Below are positions 13,863 to 18,119 of a stretch of DNA of 18,119 nucleotides, one piece after another. Position 1 is the first letter of the stretch; each line of letters starts with the position of its first letter. The stretch spans positions 1 to 18,119 of the forward strand of contig JBBQRS010000096.1 in assembly GCA_038214535.1 (NCBI GenBank), read 5' to 3'. The translations under genes and the position numbers were made by a program. Origin of the DNA: JBBQRS01 sp038214535. Lineage in GTDB: Bacteria; Chloroflexota; Anaerolineae; CG2-30-64-16. The notes beneath the pieces were generated by a model, which saw only the letters and a list, made by a program, of their open reading frames with translations, was not told the origin of the DNA and ran no database searches.

Positions 13863-15350
13863 TTATCCTTCGAAGCAGGCGCGGCGGACGGCGCTCTGCC
13901 ACCCGGCGATCTTGCGCACGCGCTCGGCGCTGCTGATGCGCGGCTCGAAGCAGTCGCGCGGGCGCGGCAGCGCGGCGATCTCATCCTGCGTCGCCCAGAT
14001 CCCCGTCGCCAGCCCGGCCAGATATGCAGCGCCCAACGCGGAGACATCAGGCGACAGACTGCGCAACACAGGGATCCCGAGCAAGTCCGCCTGGATTTGC
14101 ATCAGCAGATCGTTCCGGCTGGCCCCGCCATCGGCCAGCAACGCCTGTGGCTCCGCCCCGATCTCTGCGATCATTACCTCGAAGACATCGCGTATCTGAA
14201 AGGCGATGGCTTCGAGCGCGGCGCGGGCTGCATGTGCGGCCGTCGCGCCGCGCGTCAGGCCGGTGAGCAGCCCACGCGCCGCGTCGTTCCAGTGGGGCGC
14301 GCCCAGACCCGTAAAGGCGGGCACAAGGTAGACACCGCCGGAGTCGGATACCTCGGAAGCCAGCGCCTCGATGCGTGCAGCCGGGTCGTCGGCGCCGATG
14401 AACTCGCCGAGCCATTGTACCGCCGCGCCCGTTGCATAGATGTTTCCCTCCAACGCATAACGCGGCGTCTCGCCCTGCACTGCCCATGCGACGGTGGTGG
14501 AGAGACCGCGCTGCGAGATGATCGGTGTCGGCGTCGGGGTCATCAAGGAACTACCGGTGCCATAGGTCGCCTTCACCTGCCCCGGCTCGAACCCGGCATG
14601 ACCGAAGAGGGCCGCGTGCGAATCGCCGAGCAGCCCGGCGATGGGAATGCCGCCCGATAACTGTCCGATGGAGAGCGTGTGACCGTGCAGGGCGTTCGAT
14701 GGACGGGCTTCGGGCAAGGCTTCGATGGGAATGTCGAAGAGGGCCAGCAATTCGGGGTCCCACGAAGCGTTTACGAGGTTGAATAACTGCGTGCGCGATG
14801 CGTTGGTGTAGTCGCAGGCATGGACGCCGCCCGTGAGATTCCACAAGACCCAGCTATCCACCGTGCCCAGGCACAACTCGCCGCGGCCTGCGCGCCGGAA
14901 GCCGTCTTCCGCATTTTCGAGCAGCCAGCGCGCCTTGCTTGCCGAGAACATCGGGTCAATAGTCAGCCCGGTGCGCTCGCGAATCCAGGGTTCCAGGTCA
15001 CGCTCACGCAGGCCTTTACAGAAATTCGCGCCGCGCTGACATTGCCAGACGACACACGGCCCGACGGGCGCGCCCGTCTTCCGTTCCCAGAGCAATACGG
15101 ATTCCCGCTGATTGGCGATTGCGATCGCATGGGGACGGATGCCCGGCGCTGCGTGCAGGCATGCGTCTATCACCGTGCGCACGCTCGCCCACAATTCCAG
15201 GGGGTCTTGCTCTACCCAGGCGGGCTGCGGGTAACGCACGGCAAGAGGATGGGAGGCCCTTGCCAGGATGGTTCCGTCACGGGCGACCAGCAGCGCCTTC
15301 GAGTTGGTCGTGCCCTGATCAATGGCGAGGATTGCGGGTCTATCACGCAT
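13863..15350 (-). CDS. FGGY-family sugar kinase, glycerol-kinase-like with altered substrate pocket
   Basis: 495 residues, full length. ATP-binding and fold motifs are intact: AIDQGTTNSKALLV (9-22), EQDPLELW (47-54), NQRES (80-84), GTVDSWVLWNLTGG (162-175), DYTNASRTQLFN (180-191), KATYGTGSS, YALEGNIYATGAAVQWL, GLGAPHW and LLADGGASRNDLLMQ. D243 in GDSHAALFG is the likely catalytic base. Overall it is close to GlpK, including R82, E83 and W102 of the glycerol site. However, the Tyr of GlpK DPYFS (Tyr135 in E. coli, mature numbering) is Met134 here, and GDQQAALFG is GDSHAALFG. I therefore expect phosphorylation of a ketose or polyol other than glycerol, though glycerol is not excluded. No glpD or glpF is near. 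The ATG at 15350 has GAGG 7 nt upstream; it is co-transcribed with the isomerase. Confidence 0.87.
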   Translation of the reverse strand: MRDRPAILAIDQGTTNSKALLVARDGTILARASHPLAVRYPQPAWVEQDPLELWASVRTVIDACLHAAPGIRPHAIAIANQRESVLLWERKTGAPVGPCVVWQCQRGANFCKGLRERDLEPWIRERTGLTIDPMFSASKARWLLENAEDGFRRAGRGELCLGTVDSWVLWNLTGGVHACDYTNASRTQLFNLVNASWDPELLALFDIPIEALPEARPSNALHGHTLSIGQLSGGIPIAGLLGDSHAALFGHAGFEPGQVKATYGTGSSLMTPTPTPIISQRGLSTTVAWAVQGETPRYALEGNIYATGAAVQWLGEFIGADDPAARIEALASEVSDSGGVYLVPAFTGLGAPHWNDAARGLLTGLTRGATAAHAARAALEAIAFQIRDVFEVMIAEIGAEPQALLADGGASRNDLLMQIQADLLGIPVLRSLSPDVSALGAAYLAGLATGIWATQDEIAALPRPRDCFEPRISSAERVRKIAGWQSAVRRACFEG

Positions 15351-15388
15351 CAGTGCGCCTCATCGTGAATCATTGTCTGTCAGCCCGC

Positions 15389-15394
15389 AGTATA
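15389..15394 (-). promoter_or_regulatory. Possible -10 element for the kinase-isomerase operon
   Basis: TATACT on the minus strand, about 38 nt upstream of the kinase ATG, in a spacer shared with the divergent lipoprotein promoter. I see no convincing -35 hexamer at 16-18 bp, so the operon may need an activator. Confidence 0.35.
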
Positions 15395-15446
15395 CCGCAA
15401 AACTGCCCCATCTGCGTTTGCGTCGCTGAAGATGTGGGAACGGCAA

Positions 15447-15476
15447 TTGGAAAGCCGCCGTCTCCTATGTTATACT
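15447..15476 (+). promoter_or_regulatory. Probable promoter of the lipoprotein array
   Basis: TTGGAA (15447-15452), an 18-bp spacer and TATACT (15471-15476). The predicted start near 15483 gives a leader of about 55 nt ending in AGGAAGGA, 9 nt before the ATG at 15538. Confidence 0.6.
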
Positions 15477-15537
15477 TTACAATGCGCGGGGCGCTTTCCG
15501 GCCTGCCGCCGCGTAACTTCAGGAAGGATCTTGCTCA

Positions 15538-16698
15538 ATGCACAAGCGCACCGGTATGGTGCTCTTGGGTGTCATACTGGCGTCGCTGCTGGGTTTGCCG
15601 GGTTGCGCTGCTCCTGCAACGGCCATACCGACGCCGACCCGCACGCCGAGACCGACCTGGACTCCAGCCGTCCAGGGCCTTGCCGTGGCGACGCCCACCC
15701 TGGACCCGACCAAATATCCCGATGTGGTGCTCCCTGCCGGGCCGGCGAGCACGCCCCAGATCCTCGTCGAGGGCGGGGAAGGCGTGATTATCGTGCCGCA
15801 GGGATCGGGCGCGGGCGGCGTTCAGACGGTGGTGGTCATTATTGTCACGGCCACGCCTGCGCCGCCGGATACGCCGACGCCCGGCCCGCCCACCGGCACG
15901 CCACTCCCTACGTTCACGCCCGGCCCGCCGACGCCGACGCCGCTGCCCACCGATACCCCGTTGCCGCCGGTGGTGGTGGAGATCGTCAAAGACAACGTCA
16001 ATGCCCGCCGGGGACCGAGCACGGCATATCCCGTGGCGGCCAAGTTGAGCAAGGGGACCCAGATCACCGTGGTGGGGCGCAATCGCGCGGGCGATTGGTG
16101 GAAGGTGTGTTGCGTGGATGGCGCGGACGTGTGGGTCGCCGATAGTGTGACGAAGGTCAACGGCCCGCTGTGGGCCGTGCAAGAGGTCGCCAACATTCCG
16201 CCGCCGCCGCCGCCGCCGCCCACCGCGCCGCCCACCTGGACGCCGGTTCCGACGCCGACGTATGCCTGGCCGTATCGCATCGAGGGCAGCGTCCAGGAAT
16301 ATCCGCTCGGCAAAGACTTCTTCCTGGTGAAGGGTGTGATTTACAACGGCGTGGTGCCGTCATATGGATATAAGCTACGCATCCGCAAGCGTTCGACCGG
16401 GCAGGAGTGGTTATCCGCCGGTTCCGAATCCTACTGGAACTGGGAAGTGATCGAGTATCCCAACGACGGCAAGGATGTTAACAGCAACATAGACTGCCCG
16501 AATCCCAGGACCGGGCTGCGTTGCGTCAAGGGCAACGTGAAGTGGGACAGCATCAGCGTCGCCGTGCCGCGCGGCGATGACGTGTGGGAGGTTGCGGTGA
16601 CCGATGGGGCGGGCACGCCGCTCTCCGCCCCGGCGATCATCAACACCAGCGCGACCAAGGCGAACTGGTACTACGTCGTGTTTACGAGCCGGCCATGA
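15538..16698 (+). CDS. SH3b-domain lipoprotein with PT-rich linkers (array member 1)
   Basis: 386 residues. The signal peptide ends in a lipobox with Cys23 (LGLPGC). Residues 30-145 are a Thr/Pro-rich spacer interrupted by a short hydrophobic beta-type stretch (about 94-105). Residues 146-203 fit a bacterial SH3-like (SH3b) fold: VEIVKDNVNARRGPSTAYP opening, KGTQITVVGR middle strand, and DWWKVCCVDGADVWVAD closing strand. A second linker with eight prolines in a row (221-228) leads to a C-terminal beta-rich domain (about 245-386) with a Cys pair at 320 and 329. SH3b domains commonly bind cell-wall peptides; the C-terminal domain is unrecognised. Likely surface-anchored. It overlaps the next gene by ATGA. 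Confidence 0.82.
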   Translation: MHKRTGMVLLGVILASLLGLPGCAAPATAIPTPTRTPRPTWTPAVQGLAVATPTLDPTKYPDVVLPAGPASTPQILVEGGEGVIIVPQGSGAGGVQTVVVIIVTATPAPPDTPTPGPPTGTPLPTFTPGPPTPTPLPTDTPLPPVVVEIVKDNVNARRGPSTAYPVAAKLSKGTQITVVGRNRAGDWWKVCCVDGADVWVADSVTKVNGPLWAVQEVANIPPPPPPPPTAPPTWTPVPTPTYAWPYRIEGSVQEYPLGKDFFLVKGVIYNGVVPSYGYKLRIRKRSTGQEWLSAGSESYWNWEVIEYPNDGKDVNSNIDCPNPRTGLRCVKGNVKWDSISVAVPRGDDVWEVAVTDGAGTPLSAPAIINTSATKANWYYVVFTSRP

Positions 16699-17822
16699 CG
16701 GAATCGCGCGTCCTAACGCGGTCACTGAAGCGCAGGTGGCTGCCGATCATGGCGCTGCTGGCCCTGCTGCTTATTAGCGCGAGCTGCGCGCTGGGGTCTT
16801 CGCGGGGGGCGGCGGAACCGACGCCCACCAAGACGCCGCGCCCGACCTTCACGCCGTTGAGCGGTGCAGGGGGGGCGCAACCCGGCAGCAGCAGCGGCGT
16901 GTTCGGCCAGCAACCGCCGGGGGTGACCGTGGCCGCGCCGGGCGTCTCGGCGGATGCGCAGACACCGCAAGTCGGCGGCGAAGGCAGCACCAACCTGGTG
17001 CTGTTCGCAACCGAGACGCCGCCGCCCGCGCCGACCGAACTCCAGCGCACACCCTTTGCGTTCGGCTCACCGACGGTAGACGTGGAAACGAATCGGCCAA
17101 CGCTCGAAGCCGGCGCACGTGCGGAGTCCACGCCCTATGTGGTGGTCGAGGCAAAAACCCTCAACGGGCGGCGCGGGCCGGGAGAGTCTTACGGCAAGGT
17201 GGGCGAGGCTGCTGCGGGCGATGAGTTGTGGATCATGGCGCGCACCACCGACGGCGAATGGTGGCAGGTGTGTTGTCTGGCGAATCAACCCGTGTGGATT
17301 TCTGCCGCGGAGGTGGCGGCGCGCGGGGCGGTGGAGGCCGTGCCTGCCGTGACGCCCGTCCCGACAACCCCGCCGACGCCGCGCCCACCGCCCGCGCCGA
17401 AGCCGCCGCCGACCAACACGCCGCCGCCGCAACCGACGCCGTTGCCGCCGTTCGATGTCGCAAAGGGGCCGGAATTTCCCTCCCAGCGCGACGACGGCCG
17501 CATGACGATCTGGGCGCGGGTCTACGAAGGGCAGGAACCCTATACTAAAGCGCTGCCCGGCTACGTCCTGAAGGTGACGCGGGACGGCGTGGATGTCAGT
17601 CTGCCGGACCAATCTTACGAGCCATTCGACAACACCGGCCCGCAACAGGGCAACTATATCTACAACCTGAAATTCGAGATGTACGACGCCAGTGAGGCGG
17701 ATTGGGAAATTTATCTCGCGAAGCCTGACGGCACGCGCATGTCGCTGGTGACGAAATTCACCACCAAGGGCGATTCGTACCGTAACCTTGTCGTGTACAT
17801 CGCCTATCTACGAGTTCGTTGA
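16695..17822 (+). CDS. SH3b-domain lipoprotein with PT-rich linkers (array member 2)
   Basis: 375 residues from the ATG at 16695, which overlaps the stop of member 1. A longer in-frame start at 16584 is rejected because it would lie within member 1 and add 37 residues ahead of the signal peptide. A basic N-terminus and hydrophobic core end at Cys31 (ISASC), an acceptable lipobox. Residues 40-145 are low-complexity PT/G/S linker. The SH3b-like domain spans about 148-207, with RRGPGESYGKVG and EWWQVCCLANQPVWIS, repeating the W-W-x-V-C-C motif of member 1. After a Pro-rich linker (221-252) comes a C-terminal beta domain (about 262-375) that resembles that of member 1 in position and length, consistent with an old duplication. 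No catalytic motif is visible. Confidence 0.82.
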   Translation: MTESRVLTRSLKRRWLPIMALLALLLISASCALGSSRGAAEPTPTKTPRPTFTPLSGAGGAQPGSSSGVFGQQPPGVTVAAPGVSADAQTPQVGGEGSTNLVLFATETPPPAPTELQRTPFAFGSPTVDVETNRPTLEAGARAESTPYVVVEAKTLNGRRGPGESYGKVGEAAAGDELWIMARTTDGEWWQVCCLANQPVWISAAEVAARGAVEAVPAVTPVPTTPPTPRPPPAPKPPPTNTPPPQPTPLPPFDVAKGPEFPSQRDDGRMTIWARVYEGQEPYTKALPGYVLKVTRDGVDVSLPDQSYEPFDNTGPQQGNYIYNLKFEMYDASEADWEIYLAKPDGTRMSLVTKFTTKGDSYRNLVVYIAYLRVR

Positions 17823-17868
17823 GCCGATCGTTGCTCGACGACTGCTATCGCAGGAGGACAGACATCTG

Positions 17869-18119
17869 ATGCGTTCCAAACTATCGTTTATTGTCGCCAT
17901 GACGGCGTTGCTTGTATTGCTTGCCGGGTGCGCCGCCGGGCCGAGCCAGGCGCCGACGGAAACCCCCGCGCCGGTCAAAACACTGCGGCCCACGTTCACG
18001 GTCACGCCCGCTGAACCGACGACGATCCCGCCGACTGCGACGCCGGAGATTCCCCCTACGGAGACGCTGGAACCGGCCACGCCAACCCCGGAGGTTCCCC
18101 CCACGGAGACGCCGGAACC
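17869..18119 (+). CDS. Lipoprotein with PT-rich linker, N-terminal part (array member 3, cut by window end)
   Basis: The ATG at 17869 follows AGGAGG (17852-17857). The first 83 residues are visible: a short signal peptide with lipobox LLAGC (Cys21), then a Thr/Pro/Glu-rich spacer with repeated PTETPEP-like units. Codon pattern and layout match members 1 and 2, and it follows member 2 by 46 nt, so an SH3b or similar domain is expected beyond the edge. That last point is inference. Confidence 0.8.
   Translation, partial: MRSKLSFIVAMTALLVLLAGCAAGPSQAPTETPAPVKTLRPTFTVTPAEPTTIPPTATPEIPPTETLEPATPTPEVPPTETPE
18043..18119 (+). repeat. 45-nt tandem repeat in the linker of lipoprotein 3
   Basis: A unit beginning CCGGAGATTCCCCC at 18043 recurs at 18088 with period 45; 29 of the 32 bases visible in the second copy match. 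It encodes 15-residue Pro/Thr/Glu repeats and is cut by the window end. Confidence 0.75.

Noticed and set aside
13626..14660. Plus-strand frame opposite the isomerase-kinase junction
   Set aside because: It spans the end of one real gene and most of another in antisense; composition is only that of GC-rich shadow coding.
8975..15350. Sulfoquinovose transketolase pathway as the function of the sugar locus
   Set aside because: It also uses a split transketolase and a FucI-like isomerase, but I see no GH31 sulfoquinovosidase, sulfosugar isomerase or sulfoacetaldehyde enzyme, and the FGGY kinase has no role there. Kept only as a second choice.
13863..15350. Plain annotation as glycerol kinase (glpK)
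   Set aside because: Substrate-site Tyr and the GDQQ motif are replaced, and the context is sugar isomerase rather than glycerol metabolism.
16200..16222. CCG trinucleotide run as a phase-variable repeat
   Set aside because: It encodes an in-frame polyproline spacer in a linker; length changes would not shift the frame.
1..18119. CRISPR arrays, tRNA or rRNA genes, transposase genes, phage genes
   Set aside because: I looked on both strands and saw no regularly spaced repeats, cloverleaf with CCA-type end, rRNA-like stretch or recombinase motif.

Overview
This window looks like one end of a metagenome-type contig from a high-GC, filamentous-type Chloroflexota (Anaerolineae/Chloroflexia-like) bacterium. 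That placement is inferred, without a phylogeny. It rests on threonine-proline-rich lipoproteins with SH3-like domains, a DUF2723-type membrane glycosyltransferase, a split transketolase, a Tat lipoprotein with a sugar-hydrolase-like barrel, and short intergenic palindromes that close genes on both sides.

The left edge needs caution. Bases 1-520 encode, on the minus strand, a piece of a HEAT-repeat-like protein. It is joined to the rest by about 230 bases of almost pure G and C homopolymers (521-750) that look like bad consensus rather than biology. The first 0.75 kb may therefore come from another organism.

Region A (771-6227, minus strand) is a five-gene run read leftwards from a good promoter (TTGTCC-N17-TATAAT, 6283-6311): a class I glutamine amidotransferase-like gamma-glutamyl hydrolase, a DhnA/LsrF-type class I aldolase (TTG start), glutamate racemase, a Tat-exported lipoprotein with a glycosidase-like barrel, and a flavin-dependent halogenase. 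The first three overlap and are surely co-transcribed. The last two follow hairpin-containing gaps.

Region B (6479-8314, plus) is a single DUF2723 membrane protein with a consensus promoter that predicts a leaderless mRNA. It ends in a perfect 44-bp palindrome. Region C (8434-8889, minus) is rplI, with its own terminator.

Region D (8975-15350) is the most interesting part: a sugar-utilisation locus. On the plus strand are a two-subunit transketolase and a cytoplasmic DUF5060-DUF4038 glycoside hydrolase (the fold of GH140 apiosidase), translationally coupled behind a TTGACA-N17-TAGGAT promoter with an inverted repeat around its -35 element. Convergent to them are an FGGY kinase that is glycerol-kinase-like but has an altered substrate pocket, and a FucI/AraA-like sugar isomerase. 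Hydrolase, isomerase, kinase and two-subunit transketolase are the steps of the known transketolase route for D-apiose, so I propose an apiose-type or related branched-sugar pathway with a non-canonical isomerase.

Region E (15447-18119, plus) is a run of three consecutive lipoprotein genes with PT-rich linkers. The first two carry an SH3b-like domain with an unusual conserved Cys-Cys pair, and the third is cut by the window end.
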